A stretch of 64,000 nt of DNA from JBNKLG01 sp050292235 (GCA_050292235.1 JBNKLG010000001.1:1-64000), one strand, 5' to 3'; counted from the stretch's first letter, positions 25,522 through 34,425 are shown. Translations and numbers: made by a program. Notes: generated by a model not told the origin, from the sequence alone.

Positions 25522-25561
25522 TTCTCTTAAGTGTCTAAGGCCGAAAGGCGCACAACTGTCG

Positions 25562-25583
25562 ATTGCAATGTGTCCATTGCAAT
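25562..25583. promoter_or_regulatory. Inverted repeat ATTGCAATG-N4-CATTGCAAT upstream of soxX
   Basis: Perfect 9-bp arms around a 4-nt spacer (TGTC). It lies 40 bp past the regulator stop codon and about 220 bp upstream of soxX, the usual place for an enhancer-binding site. No T tract follows, so termination of the regulator gene is less likely though not excluded. Confidence 0.5.
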
Positions 25584-25711
25584 TTGCACTTCTTTCTTGC
25601 CTGGGTCTCGGGTCGAGCAGGGCCACTCTTTCGGTCTATGGTGGCCGATTATATTTTTATCTTTTTGATTAAAAATATCTTTCATTGTTTTTTTTGCCTG
25701 ACACTTTGTTG

Positions 25712-25740
25712 TTGGTAGAAGTTGGCACGATTGCTGTAAT
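25712..25740 (+). promoter_or_regulatory. Candidate sigma-70 promoter for soxX
   Basis: TTGGTA (25712-25717), a 17-bp spacer and TGTAAT (25735-25740), 4/6 and 5/6 matches to consensus, 65 bp upstream of the soxX start. Confidence 0.45.
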
Positions 25741-25805
25741 TACACCTGTGACAATGGCCCGGCTATCGGCAATGGGTCCCACACAAGAGAGGATGGAGGA
25801 GATCA

Positions 25806-26192
25806 ATGATCAATGGGTTTTCAAAGCCTGGGCGTAGCGCCGGTCTGGTATCGGCGCTGGTGCTTGGCATTGCGCTGGGTAGTTTCGCTCCCATAAGCGT
25901 TGCCGCTGACGAGACATCGGCCTCGGTAGTGGCCATGGGCAAAAAGGTGGCCGAGGATCGCAAAAAAGGCAACTGCCTTGCCTGTCATCAGGTGGGTGAT
26001 GGCGTGGCGCCTGGCAATATCGGCCCATCTCTGGCTGGCGTGAAGAAACGTTTTGATAAGACGGGGCTGCGGGCTCAGATTCAGGATGCTCGAGGCAAAA
26101 ACCCCTTTACCCGTATGCCACCTTTTGGGGCTCATCACATTCTGTCCGCCGAAGAGATCGACCAGATTGTTGAGTATCTCTACACGCTGTGA
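25806..26192 (+). CDS. soxX: Sulfur-oxidation c-type cytochrome SoxX
   Basis: Small monoheme subunit of the SoxXA complex, which attaches thiosulfate to SoxY oxidatively. The 128-residue precursor has an export signal ending near residue 34, one CLACH heme motif (C57, C60, H61) and a distal methionine in TRMPPFG (M104). GGAGGAG lies just upstream of the ATG. It is the first gene of soxXYZA-K-B and acts in the periplasm. Confidence 0.95.
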   Translation: MINGFSKPGRSAGLVSALVLGIALGSFAPISVAADETSASVVAMGKKVAEDRKKGNCLACHQVGDGVAPGNIGPSLAGVKKRFDKTGLRAQIQDARGKNPFTRMPPFGAHHILSAEEIDQIVEYLYTL

Positions 26193-26262
26193 GGCCCTAC
26201 GTGTTCGATAACCCGCTGTGCGCCCGGGATAACCAGGGTGCAAGCATGAGGAGTAAGACCTA

Positions 26263-26730
26263 ATGAAGATTGATTCCAAACGTCGCGTTTTTCTGAAAGG
26301 CTCCCTAACCGTTGGCAGTTTGAGCCTGGCCGCTGGATTGCTTGCCCCGGGTGCCCTACTGGCAGCCTGGAATGCCGATGCCTTTAAGGCCAAGGCGGAG
26401 GCGGATGCCATCAAGGCGCTCTATGGCAGCGGGGAGACCGAGGCCAGTGACGCTATCAGCATTCAGGCTCCGGAAATTGCTGAAAACGGTGCGGTGGTGC
26501 CGATCAAGATCACCACCAGTCTTAAGGCAGAAAGCATCAGTATCGTCGCTTCCAATAATCCGGCTCCGCTGACCAGTACCTTTTTGTTAGGTGAGGGGGC
26601 CGAGGCCTTTACCTCTACCCGCATCAAGATGGGGAAGACCGGTGATGTCGTGGCCCTGGTCAAGGTCGGCGACAAGGTCTACAGCGCCCGCAAGGGGGTC
26701 AAGGTCACCATTGGTGGTTGTGGCGGCTGA
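26263..26730 (+). CDS. soxY: Thiosulfate-carrier subunit SoxY
   Basis: Periplasmic carrier protein of 155 residues. Sulfur intermediates are bound covalently at the cysteine of the C-terminal GGCGG motif (C153), which is intact. The N-terminus has a twin-arginine-type signal (KRRVFLKG followed by a hydrophobic stretch), consistent with export of a folded SoxYZ pair. GAGGAG lies 9 nt before the ATG. soxZ follows after 51 nt. Confidence 0.97.
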   Translation: MKIDSKRRVFLKGSLTVGSLSLAAGLLAPGALLAAWNADAFKAKAEADAIKALYGSGETEASDAISIQAPEIAENGAVVPIKITTSLKAESISIVASNNPAPLTSTFLLGEGAEAFTSTRIKMGKTGDVVALVKVGDKVYSARKGVKVTIGGCGG

Positions 26731-26781
26731 TAGTCCGCAGACCAGATCCCCAAAGCCGATTCAAATTCAGAGGAAAATCCC

Positions 26782-27093
26782 ATGGCAAAGAGCATGAAAG
26801 TACGCGCCAAGTTGAAAGATGGCCTGGCCGATATCAAGGTACTCATTACCCACCCGATGGAGGGGGGGAATCGCAAGGACAAAACAACAGGCAAGGAGAT
26901 CGAGCCCCATTTCATTCAAGAGGTGGTGATGTCGGTAAATGACAAGCCCGCCTTTACCGCCATGCTCAGTGGCGGCATATCCAAAAACCCCTACTTGAAC
27001 GCCATCGTGGCGGCCAAGGCAGGCGACACCCTCAAGGTGGCCTGGACAGATAATAAAGGCGGCTCGGACAGCATTGAGACCCCGGTTAAATGA
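26782..27093 (+). CDS. soxZ: SoxYZ complex subunit SoxZ
   Basis: Partner of SoxY in the sulfur-carrier heterodimer; 103 residues, immunoglobulin-like beta fold. It has no signal peptide, so it must travel with SoxY through the Tat route. Family segments KVLITHPMEGGNR and GGISKNPYL followed by LKVAWTDNKG are present. The gene ends four bases into the first possible soxA start codons. Confidence 0.96.
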   Translation: MAKSMKVRAKLKDGLADIKVLITHPMEGGNRKDKTTGKEIEPHFIQEVVMSVNDKPAFTAMLSGGISKNPYLNAIVAAKAGDTLKVAWTDNKGGSDSIETPVK

Positions 27094-27122
27094 TGATGGT
27101 GGATAGCGTGCGGAGCAAAATG

Positions 27123-27953
27123 ATGAAAAAAACCTTCATGGCGACACTGGCCTTGGCAGTATTGGTGGTTTTCCAACCGTCGCAGGCAGCTTCCCCCAAG
27201 GAGGATGTGGAAAAAATTCGGACCTACTTCAAAAAGAAGTTTCCCCATGTGCCCTTTGATGAGTATGTCAATGGCGTCTATGCCATCGACAAGATCTCCC
27301 GAGATACCTGGATGGCGATCGAAGAGTTTCCCCCCTATGAACCCTTCATTGAAGAGGGTGAGGAGATGTGGAATACCCCTTTTGCCAATGGCAAAGGCTA
27401 TAAGGATTGCTTCAAGGATGGCCCGGCCCAGCGCAAGAACTATCCTCATTGGGACAGTAAGCGCAAGATGGTCGTGACCCTGCCGCTGGCCATCAACGAG
27501 TGTCGTGAGGCCAATGGGGAAAAACCCCTTAAATACAAGAAGGGACCCATCGCCTCGCTGCTCTCCTATATGAGCCATCAGTCACGGGGCCAGACCATTG
27601 ATGTCAAGGTTCCCAACAGGGATGCCTTGGCGGCCTATGAAAAGGGCAAGCAGTTTTACTTTGCTCGTCGCGGTGAGCTGAACTTCTCCTGCGCCATGTG
27701 CCACTTTGAGAGCGCTGGCAACAACCTTCGAGCCGATATTCTCAGCCCTGCACTGGGTCATGCCACAGGCTGGCCTGTTTATCGGGCGAAATGGAACGAT
27801 ATGGGTACCCTGCATCGCCGCTTTACCGGCTGTAACAAGCAGGTTCGCGCCAAGCCGTTCAAGGCCCAGGGTGAGGAGTATCGCAATCTGGAGTACTACC
27901 TGACTTACATGAGCAATGGTCTTAAATTCAACGGCCCATCGGCAAGAAAATAA
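27123..27953 (+). CDS. soxA: Sulfur-oxidation cytochrome SoxA, monoheme type
   Basis: Catalytic cytochrome subunit of SoxXA, periplasmic. A Sec signal peptide (FMATLALAVLVVFQPSQA) precedes the mature protein. Only one CxxCH motif is present (CAMCH in the C-terminal half); two residual cysteines (in CFKDGP and NECREA) mark the lost N-terminal heme site. The active-site cysteine that becomes a persulfide heme ligand lies in FTGCNKQ. The ATG at 27123 has GGAG at 7 nt spacing; earlier ATGs at 27090-27096 and 27120 are possible. The product is 276 residues. Confidence 0.94.
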   Translation: MKKTFMATLALAVLVVFQPSQAASPKEDVEKIRTYFKKKFPHVPFDEYVNGVYAIDKISRDTWMAIEEFPPYEPFIEEGEEMWNTPFANGKGYKDCFKDGPAQRKNYPHWDSKRKMVVTLPLAINECREANGEKPLKYKKGPIASLLSYMSHQSRGQTIDVKVPNRDALAAYEKGKQFYFARRGELNFSCAMCHFESAGNNLRADILSPALGHATGWPVYRAKWNDMGTLHRRFTGCNKQVRAKPFKAQGEEYRNLEYYLTYMSNGLKFNGPSARK

Positions 27954-28014
27954 CCAGAATCCGCAGCAGGGCTGCCCTGTGGCCATGCTGATCGGTGAAG
28001 AGGATAAAGAGATG

Positions 28015-28320
28015 ATGAAACAGATTGCACTGGGTGCGGCACTGATGGCCTCCAGCCTGATGGTGATGGCGGCAGATCCTGCCCAGGATTTTAAAAAGGG
28101 CTATGACGCTGCTGAAGCGGCACGAGCCAGGGCCGGAAAAGCCGGGGGTGAGTGGCGGGATACCAAGAAGGTGCTGGAGAAAGCCAAGGTGGCGGCTGAT
28201 AAAGGGGACTTTGCCAAAGGTATTAAGCTGGCCAACAAAGCCAAGTTTCAGGCAGATACGGGCTATCAGCAGGCTGTCGATCAGCAGGGGAAAGATTTGA
28301 CCCCAGGCTATTTGAGATAG
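28015..28320 (+). CDS. soxK: SoxK-like SoxXA-binding protein
   Basis: Secreted small protein of 101 residues: signal peptide (IALGAALMASSLMVMA) then a lysine- and alanine-rich helical mature part with the AARARAGKAGGEWRDT segment and KGIKLANKAKFQADTGYQQA. It matches the SoxXA-binding protein (SAXB/SoxK) that stimulates SoxXA in bacteria of the Allochromatium and Thiobacillus type. ATG codons at 28012 and 28015 are both possible. It sits between soxA and soxB. Confidence 0.85.
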   Translation: MKQIALGAALMASSLMVMAADPAQDFKKGYDAAEAARARAGKAGGEWRDTKKVLEKAKVAADKGDFAKGIKLANKAKFQADTGYQQAVDQQGKDLTPGYLR

Positions 28321-28355
28321 GGGCGGCTGTTCCCTTTAGTATTAGGAAATCTGTG

Positions 28356-30122
28356 ATGAGTTTGTCCCGTCGAGAGTTTTTACGCACCCTGGGCTTGGCT
28401 GCTGCGGCAGGCCTTGTGCCCCGGTCGGTCTTTGCCAGTACCAAGGCGCCGACGGACCTTTATGAAGTGCCCAGGTTTGGCAATGTGCGTCTGATGCACA
28501 TTACCGATACCCATGCCCAGCTTCTGCCCATCTATTTCCGTGAGCCTAATGTGAATCTGGGGATCGGTGCGGCTCAAGGCAAGGCACCTCATCTGGTTGG
28601 AGAGACGTTGCTCAAGCACTTTGGCCTGCCTGCCGGAGGTATTGAATCCCACGCCTTTACCTATCTGAATTTTGCGGAGGCGGCAAAGATCTATGGCAAG
28701 GTGGGTGGCTTCGCCCACCTGAAGACCCTGGTGGATCAGCTGCGTAGCCAGTACGGTGCGGATCGTACTTTGTTGCTGGATGGTGGCGATACCTGGCAGG
28801 GCTCGGGTACGGCACTGAAAACCCGCGGCATGGACATGGTGGAGGCCTGTAATCTGCTGGGGGTGGATGTGATGACCGGCCACTGGGAGTTTACCTACAG
28901 GGATGAAGAAGTGATCAAGAACATCCTGGCTTTTAAGGGCGACTACGTTGGTCAGAACATCAAAGTCAAAGATGAAGCCCTGTTCGACTATCGCTTTGCC
29001 GATTTTGATGGCTTTGACGAAGATAGCGGCCATGCCTTTAAGCCCTATGTGATGAAAGATCTGGGTGGGGTGCGGGTGGCGGTAATTGGTCAGGCCTTTC
29101 CTTACACCCCCATTGCCAATCCGCAGCGCTTTATCCCGGACTGGACCTTCGGTATCAATGATGAGGATATGCAGGCTCTGGTGGATAAGATCCGGGCCAA
29201 AGAGAAGCCAGGCCTGGTGGTGGTGCTGTCCCACAACGGCATGGATGTAGATCTGAAGATGGCCTCCGTGGTGCGGGGTATCGATGCCATCTTTGGCGGC
29301 CATACCCATGATGGTATGCCGAGTGCCACCGAGGTCAGCAATACTGGAGGCAAGACCCTGGTGACCAATGCCGGTTCTAACGGTAAATATGTCGGCGTCA
29401 TGGATTTCGATGTGCGTGATGGCAGGCTTCAGGACTACCGCTATCGGTTGCTGCCCGTTTTCTCCCATCTGCTCCCCGCCAATGCGGAGATGTCGGCCTA
29501 TATTGACCAGGTTCGCAAGCCCCACCTGTCCTGGCTGCAGGAAGAGCTGGCTGTGGCAGATCAGGTGCTCTATCGGCGTGGCAATTTCAACGGTACCTTC
29601 GATCAGCTCATCTGTAACGGGTTGCGCCAGCAGATGGATGCACAGATCTCCCTGTCACCAGGTTTCCGCTGGGGCACCTCCGTCCTGCCGGGACAGAGCA
29701 TCACCATGGAGAACCTGCTGGACCAAACCTGCATGACTTATCCCGAGACCTACCGGCGCGAGATGACGGGTGCTGAGATCAAGCTGATTCTGGAGGATGT
29801 CTGCGACAATCTCTTCAACGCCGATCCCTATTATCAACAGGGCGGAGATATGGTGCGACTCGGCGGTCTGGATTACGTGTGTGAACCAGGTGCTGGCATG
29901 GGAAAACGGATCAGTCAGATGACCCTGGATTCGGGTGAGAAGGTGGAGGCAAACAAAAAATATCCGGTTGCCGGTTGGGCTACGGTGGGTGCCCAGTCGC
30001 CCGGAGCACCGGTATGGGATGTGGTGGCCGATTATCTGCGAGATCGCAAGTCAGCCAAGATCGAAAAGATCAATACGCCCAAACTCAAAGGGGTCGTAGA
30101 CAATCCCGGTCTCGCCTCTTAA
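28356..30122 (+). CDS. soxB: Thiosulfohydrolase SoxB
   Basis: Di-manganese periplasmic hydrolase that releases sulfate from the SoxY-bound thiosulfonate. The 588-residue product has a Tat signal (SRREFLRTLG), metal-binding motifs ITDTHAQLLP, DGGDTWQGSG, TGHWEFTY, LSHNGMDVD and FGGHTHDGMP of the metallophosphoesterase fold, and a 5'-nucleotidase-like C-terminal domain. The start is ATG 28356, preceded by AGGA; a GTG at 28353 adds one residue. The gene ends the sox operon. SoxC and SoxD are absent. Confidence 0.97.
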   Translation: MSLSRREFLRTLGLAAAAGLVPRSVFASTKAPTDLYEVPRFGNVRLMHITDTHAQLLPIYFREPNVNLGIGAAQGKAPHLVGETLLKHFGLPAGGIESHAFTYLNFAEAAKIYGKVGGFAHLKTLVDQLRSQYGADRTLLLDGGDTWQGSGTALKTRGMDMVEACNLLGVDVMTGHWEFTYRDEEVIKNILAFKGDYVGQNIKVKDEALFDYRFADFDGFDEDSGHAFKPYVMKDLGGVRVAVIGQAFPYTPIANPQRFIPDWTFGINDEDMQALVDKIRAKEKPGLVVVLSHNGMDVDLKMASVVRGIDAIFGGHTHDGMPSATEVSNTGGKTLVTNAGSNGKYVGVMDFDVRDGRLQDYRYRLLPVFSHLLPANAEMSAYIDQVRKPHLSWLQEELAVADQVLYRRGNFNGTFDQLICNGLRQQMDAQISLSPGFRWGTSVLPGQSITMENLLDQTCMTYPETYRREMTGAEIKLILEDVCDNLFNADPYYQQGGDMVRLGGLDYVCEPGAGMGKRISQMTLDSGEKVEANKKYPVAGWATVGAQSPGAPVWDVVADYLRDRKSAKIEKINTPKLKGVVDNPGLAS

Positions 30123-30150
30123 GCCAAGAGACTTCTGCTTGGAGTGTGTT

Positions 30151-30177
30151 GCCCGATCTTATGATCGGGCTTTTTTT
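30151..30177 (+). terminator. Intrinsic terminator of the sox operon
   Basis: GCCCGATC-TTAT-GATCGGGC stem of 8 bp with a 4-nt loop followed by T7, 28 nt after the soxB stop. A near-ideal rho-independent terminator. Confidence 0.95.
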
Positions 30178-30314
30178 GCTTTTTTTTCCTAATGGCCGCA
30201 CAATTTGCGCCCTAAAATTCGCGGAAAAACTGATTGCTCGGTCTTTCCTTGTCGGTCGAATGCCCTGGCTGGGGATTCGGCGCTTTTTCTAAAAATCTCT
30301 TAAGGGGAAATATC

Positions 30315-30959
30315 ATGCGTTTGATTCTTTTGGGTGCTCCAGGCGCCGGCAAGGGTACTGTGGCCAAGATGCTGACTGCTACCGATGGTTCTGTACAGAT
30401 TTCTACCGGTGATATCCTGCGTGCTGCGGTGAAAGAGGGCACGGATCTGGGTAAAGAGGCTCAGGGCTATATGACCCGTGGCGAACTGGTACCCGATTCC
30501 CTCATCATGGGCATCATGGGTGAGCGTCTGCTGGAAGACGATTGCAAGAGTGGTTTCCTGCTGGACGGTTTCCCTCGCACCATTCCTCAGGCAGAGGCCC
30601 TGAAGGAGCTGCTGGCCAAGCTCAGTCTGACCCTGGATGGTGTGGTCAATCTCAATGTACCCCGTGATGTTATCCTGGATCGTCTGACCACCCGTCGCAC
30701 CTGCGTCGAATGTGGCGCTATCTATAACGTCAAGAGCAACCCCCCCAAGGTTGAGGGTGTTTGCGATGCTTGTGGTGGCAAGGTGGTTCAGCGCGATGAT
30801 GAAACCGAAGAGGCCATTTCCAAGCGCCTGGACGTGTTCAACGAACAGACCGCGCCTTTGGTGGGTTTCTACGAGAAGGAAGGCATGCTGCTGGATATCC
30901 AGGCCACCTCCAGCGATGCTGTATTGGATGCCATTAAGGCCCATCTGAAGATCGCCTGA
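30315..30959 (+). CDS. adk: Adenylate kinase
   Basis: Converts ATP and AMP to two ADP; in dissimilatory sulfur metabolism it also recycles AMP. The 214-residue long-form enzyme has the P-loop GAPGAGKGT, ISTGDILRAA, LDGFPRTIPQAE and a LID domain with four cysteines (CVECG and CDACG), indicating a structural zinc. This four-cysteine LID is less usual in enterobacterial adk. AGGGG lies 7 nt upstream of the ATG. Confidence 0.97.
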   Translation: MRLILLGAPGAGKGTVAKMLTATDGSVQISTGDILRAAVKEGTDLGKEAQGYMTRGELVPDSLIMGIMGERLLEDDCKSGFLLDGFPRTIPQAEALKELLAKLSLTLDGVVNLNVPRDVILDRLTTRRTCVECGAIYNVKSNPPKVEGVCDACGGKVVQRDDETEEAISKRLDVFNEQTAPLVGFYEKEGMLLDIQATSSDAVLDAIKAHLKIA

Positions 30960-30977
30960 TCATCGATGGTTCTGTTT

Positions 30978-31005
30978 GCGGCCTTTTCCAGTTGGGGGAG
31001 GCCGC
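30978..31005 (+). terminator. Hairpin after adk
   Basis: GCGGCCT (30978-30984) pairs with AGGCCGC (30999-31005) across a 14-nt loop, followed by TTCTC. It lies between adk and a convergent gene. Confidence 0.5.
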
Positions 31006-31009
31006 TTCT

Positions 31010-31444
31010 CTACCGCCCCCCCTCAATTTGTCGCTGAATGCAGCTGAGCAGCTGTTTTTCGTCGGGCGGCTGGCCGCTCTGCTGGGCGTTCCAGAGTAGG
31101 GCTTCTAGGCAGGCCATCATCTGATGCTGAATGTTGTGGTCGTCATCCCCCTGGGTTTGCAGAAGTTTCAGGTAGAGTTTGCGGATGCCCTGGGGACGAT
31201 CGCTTCTAAGTTGTTCCTGAAGGCTGATATGTAGGCCCATATGCAGAAAGGGGTTGGGCGCATCGGCTGGAAAGTCCCGGTCTAACGAGCTATCCCCTGC
31301 ATCCAGAAGTCGGTGATATTCGGGATGTGTCTGTATCACCTCGGCAATCAGCTGTTCCATGGCATCCAACGGCGCCTGATTCTGCATTTTCTGGCGGCAG
31401 GTCAGAAAAACCTGCCGGATACCAAGGCGGTCATTGCCATACAT
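31010..31444 (-). CDS. DUF1841 family protein
   Basis: Cytoplasmic protein of 144 residues matching DUF1841. Characteristic segments are an N-terminal FLTCRQKMQNQAPLDAMEQLI, HPEYHRLLDAG, NPFLHMGLHISLQEQL and RSDRPQGIRKLY. Function unknown. It is the last gene of a three-gene leftward group with a small secreted protein (3 nt upstream) and a TolC-family gene, but DUF1841 genes are found in many contexts. Confidence 0.85.
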   Translation of the reverse strand: MYGNDRLGIRQVFLTCRQKMQNQAPLDAMEQLIAEVIQTHPEYHRLLDAGDSSLDRDFPADAPNPFLHMGLHISLQEQLRSDRPQGIRKLYLKLLQTQGDDDHNIQHQMMACLEALLWNAQQSGQPPDEKQLLSCIQRQIEGGR

Positions 31445-31447
31445 CTT

Positions 31448-31837
31448 TTATTGGAACAACCGGTTCCAGGCACTGCCTTTGCTCGAAGCGGTCAGTCTGG
31501 CGGATTCCTGCGTTCCAGTGGGAATGTCCAGGTCAGCCAGTTCGCCCAGGTCAGTCCCGATTGGAGCGACATCGCGGATATGCAGATCCTGCAGTAACAG
31601 GTCTCCTGGCTCCAGCCTGGCAATACTGGAACGCATATGCAGTATCAGTCCGGCATTGTCAGATTCCAGGTCCCCATTCACCCGCACTTCCGCCCTGGAG
31701 CCTTTTTGAAAGGCCGGTATTTCCGTCGGTGGCGCACTATGTTCCTGATCCAGGAAACTCAACTGCCCGGCCCATGTTGGTAAGGTGATGAGGCCAGAAA
31801 TGATAGCGATCCAGGCGGAAATAATGGGCTTGTTCAT
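31448..31837 (-). CDS. Small exported protein of unknown function
   Basis: 129-residue protein with a clear signal peptide (ISAWIAIISGLITLPTWAG, cleavage near residue 23). The mature part is hydrophilic, with no cysteine and no recognised domain; a segment RAEVRVNGDLESDNAGLILHM suggests a beta-rich fold. It lies 20 nt downstream of the TolC-family gene and 3 nt upstream of the DUF1841 gene, so it is very likely co-transcribed and may work with the outer-membrane channel. Confidence 0.65.
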   Translation of the reverse strand: MNKPIISAWIAIISGLITLPTWAGQLSFLDQEHSAPPTEIPAFQKGSRAEVRVNGDLESDNAGLILHMRSSIARLEPGDLLLQDLHIRDVAPIGTDLGELADLDIPTGTQESARLTASSKGSAWNRLFQ

Positions 31838-31857
31838 GGGGACCTTCCTATGTGACT

Positions 31858-33324
31858 TTAGTCATCGGGAAAAGGAAAGACGTTCATCTGGTGCTCGTTG
31901 ACGCCTTTCATATATTCGTTATTGGGGTACTTGGTGTTGGTGTAGTCCTTGATGCGAATGGCCTTGTGGAGTTCTGCGGGTTGTTCCCGGTTATAGACAG
32001 TGACATGCATCAGCTCAGTCAGGACACCGACATCATTGGCTACGCGAAATTGGGCATACAGGTTGTCGTAAGAGGTGTTGGCCAGATCCTTTCGGCTTTG
32101 CAGCAAATCATTTTCTGTATTGAGCACATCCAGTAGGGTGCGTTCGTTGAGATTGAACTGCTGGACGTAAGCATCACGGGTTTTGGCACTGGCAGATACC
32201 TGGCTACGCAGGATGGGTATCTGTCTGCGGGTAGTACGTAGTGCGGTACAGGAAAGGCGAACGCTCTCTTCCACTTCCCGATGGGTACGATTGCGGACAT
32301 CCTTTGCCTGGTTGACCAGATGAGCGGTTTCCCGGCGACGGGCACTGTCCTTGCCACCGTTGTACAGGTTCCAACGCATGCGCAACATGGCCGAGGCATC
32401 ACTGTCCTCTCCCTGGCTTCCGTCGAGATCAAAATTCCGGCTCGCCCCCAGCTCTAAATCGACTCGGGGATGGAAGACGCCAGAGGAGGATTCATACTGC
32501 TCGGTAGCCTCGTCCACGTCGGCGTAAGCGGATTTGAGGGTAGGGTGGTTTTCCAGGGCGGAAATGACCGCGTCTCTGGTTTCGCAATTGGGCAAATCTT
32601 TGCTTAAGCCATGGGGTTTGGTGAGTTTGCCGGGATCTTCACCAACGACGCGGTTGAAGGTCGTTTTGGCATCCTCCAGGTTAGCCCTGGCAGCGGCCAC
32701 ACTGTTTTGGGCCAGGGCGAGGCGGGCGTTAATCTGGTCAAGGTCGGCGGTGCGACCTACGCCGGAATCACTGCGCAGTTTGACTTGATCCCGGATACGC
32801 TGGTGAATGCCCAGACTTTGTCTGGATAGGCGTAGGAGCTCCTGATTGCGCAACACATCCAGGTAGGCCTGGGCCGCCCGTAGCGCAGCGGCATTGGCAT
32901 CCCCCAACAGTTTGTGGGCAGAGGCCCGTGCTTTTGCGCGGAAACGTTCTGTCTCATTGGTGGTTGTGTGTCCATCGTAGAGATTCTGGGTGACGAGAAG
33001 TCCCAGTTCTTTTCGTGTCAGATCCAGGCCGTTTCTACGACCGTTGATTCTGGTGGTGTTGTTGTCACTCCACTCCCGCCCGATGCCGGCGGTCAAATCT
33101 ACTTTGGGAAAATAGCCCGCTTTGGCCTGACGAATCTGCTCACGGTCGGCCAGATATTGGTTGCGGCTAAATTGCACCAGAGGGTTTGAATTTACGGTCT
33201 GTTGTACCACGTCGTGAAGGGTCCTTGCACTTGCTTGGCCAGCCAAGCCAAAACAAACGGTAATGGCAAGTGGGGTAAGTAGCCGGCTGCCCTTTACAGG
33301 CTTGTCGAAACCTGGATTTTGCAT
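31858..33324 (-). CDS. TolC-family outer-membrane channel protein (type I secretion type)
   Basis: 488-residue outer-membrane efflux protein. Signal peptide up to about residue 33, then two internal OEP repeats with the TolC pattern: AGYFPKVDLTAGIG, the helical pair around NAAALRAAQAYLDVLR, SGVGRTADLDQINARLALAQN and the second repeat GVFHPRVDLELGA. A C-terminal extension of about 60 residues follows the last helix. Similarity is closest to the TolC/AggA/LapE group used by type I secretion. No ABC or membrane-fusion partner is adjacent. Confidence 0.88.
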   Translation of the reverse strand: MQNPGFDKPVKGSRLLTPLAITVCFGLAGQASARTLHDVVQQTVNSNPLVQFSRNQYLADREQIRQAKAGYFPKVDLTAGIGREWSDNNTTRINGRRNGLDLTRKELGLLVTQNLYDGHTTTNETERFRAKARASAHKLLGDANAAALRAAQAYLDVLRNQELLRLSRQSLGIHQRIRDQVKLRSDSGVGRTADLDQINARLALAQNSVAAARANLEDAKTTFNRVVGEDPGKLTKPHGLSKDLPNCETRDAVISALENHPTLKSAYADVDEATEQYESSSGVFHPRVDLELGASRNFDLDGSQGEDSDASAMLRMRWNLYNGGKDSARRRETAHLVNQAKDVRNRTHREVEESVRLSCTALRTTRRQIPILRSQVSASAKTRDAYVQQFNLNERTLLDVLNTENDLLQSRKDLANTSYDNLYAQFRVANDVGVLTELMHVTVYNREQPAELHKAIRIKDYTNTKYPNNEYMKGVNEHQMNVFPFPDD

Positions 33325-33846
33325 CAGTATTCCTCATGGCTGTGTAGAAGGATAGGTTAAAAAAATCTGAAATTCAAGCATTTGCCAAGATAACTTAGAG
33401 CTTTTTATTATGTTGTGTTGGCGTGGGACTGCTCAGTACTATCCTTAGCGCATTGCTGTTCCTGATTTTTGGAACAAAAATTTTAACAGCTAACTATGCG
33501 TCTGGCTTGACAATTGTTTACAAAATGGCAGGAAGTATTGGGCTTCAGTTTGGGCAGTAATTTAAGGTGAACTGTTAGGTATAGTCAGTAATCTAATGAA
33601 TTTTATAATGGCTTAAAGTGTGGTTTATTGTTCTGGTTGGGGTGGGCATTCGGTCATCTCTGTCGGGTTGAGGTAAGTCCATACCCTGTGCGGAACCCGG
33701 CAATTCGCATTGCTGGATTGGCGATTAACGGTTATACCCACGTTAGTGGTTGCTCGCAGAGACAAGGAGCGGGTGACTTTGAGAGAATCTGTGCGCGGGA
33801 GTGGCAAGACTTCCTCAAAACTACGCCTAACTTTGGATTTTATTCG
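33325..33846. other. AT-rich divergent intergenic region between tolC-like gene and rnfA
   Basis: 522 bp without a convincing gene. The frame of rnfA is open upstream to 33628 but the extra residues do not resemble Rnf proteins. A TTGACA hexamer (33507-33512) is present without a matching -10. The left 300 bp are clearly richer in A and T than the flanks. Confidence 0.6.
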
Positions 33847-34425
33847 ATGCGAGAATACTTACTGATTCTGATCGGCACTATCCTGGTCAACAATTTCGTT
33901 TTGGTGAAATTTCTTGGCCTTTGCCCCTTCATGGGTGTTTCCAAAAAACTGGAGACGGCTTTGGGTATGGGGCTGGCAACCACCTTTGTCATGACACTGT
34001 CCGCAGCTTGTGTCTACCTGCTGAATGACTACCTCCTGATCCCTTTGGGTCTGGGCTACATGCGAACCATCGCCTTTATCTTGGTGATTGCTGTGGTGGT
34101 GCAGTTCACCGAGATGGTGATGCACAAAACCAGCCCGGTGCTTTATCAGGTGTTGGGGATTTTCCTGCCCCTGATTACCACCAACTGTGCGGTGCTGGGT
34201 GTGGCCCTGCTTAATGTGCAGGAATCCCACGATTTTATTGAATCGGTACTCTACGGATTTGGTGCGGCGGCGGGCTTCTCTCTGGTGCTAATCCTGTTTG
34301 CAGGGGTACGTGAGAGGGTTGCGGTGGCAGATGTGCCGACACCTTTTCAGGGTAGTGCCATTGCTCTGGTGACAGCAGGGCTCATGTCCATGGCATTCAT
34401 GGGCTTTGCCGGTTTGGTTTCCTAA
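33847..34425 (+). CDS. rnfA: Electron transport complex subunit RnfA (RsxA)
   Basis: Integral membrane subunit of the ion-motive Rnf ferredoxin:NAD+ oxidoreductase. The 192-residue protein has six hydrophobic segments and the family signature LVNNFVLVKFLGLCPFMGVSKK with the cysteine that helps bind the membrane-embedded cluster, plus LPLITTNCAVLGVAL. Start ATG 33847 fits the family; the ribosome site is weak. First gene of rnfABCDGE. Confidence 0.96.
   Translation: MREYLLILIGTILVNNFVLVKFLGLCPFMGVSKKLETALGMGLATTFVMTLSAACVYLLNDYLLIPLGLGYMRTIAFILVIAVVVQFTEMVMHKTSPVLYQVLGIFLPLITTNCAVLGVALLNVQESHDFIESVLYGFGAAAGFSLVLILFAGVRERVAVADVPTPFQGSAIALVTAGLMSMAFMGFAGLVS

Noticed and set aside
25723..25735. 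TGGCAC followed by TTGCT upstream of soxX as a sigma-54 promoter
   Set aside because: The GG to GC distance is 7 nt, not the required 10, and no other GG-N10-GC with good context was found between the regulator and soxX.
33628..33846. In-frame extension of rnfA upstream of 33847
   Set aside because: RnfA families begin at MREYLLILIG; the extra residues are not hydrophobic in the right pattern and show no Rnf similarity.
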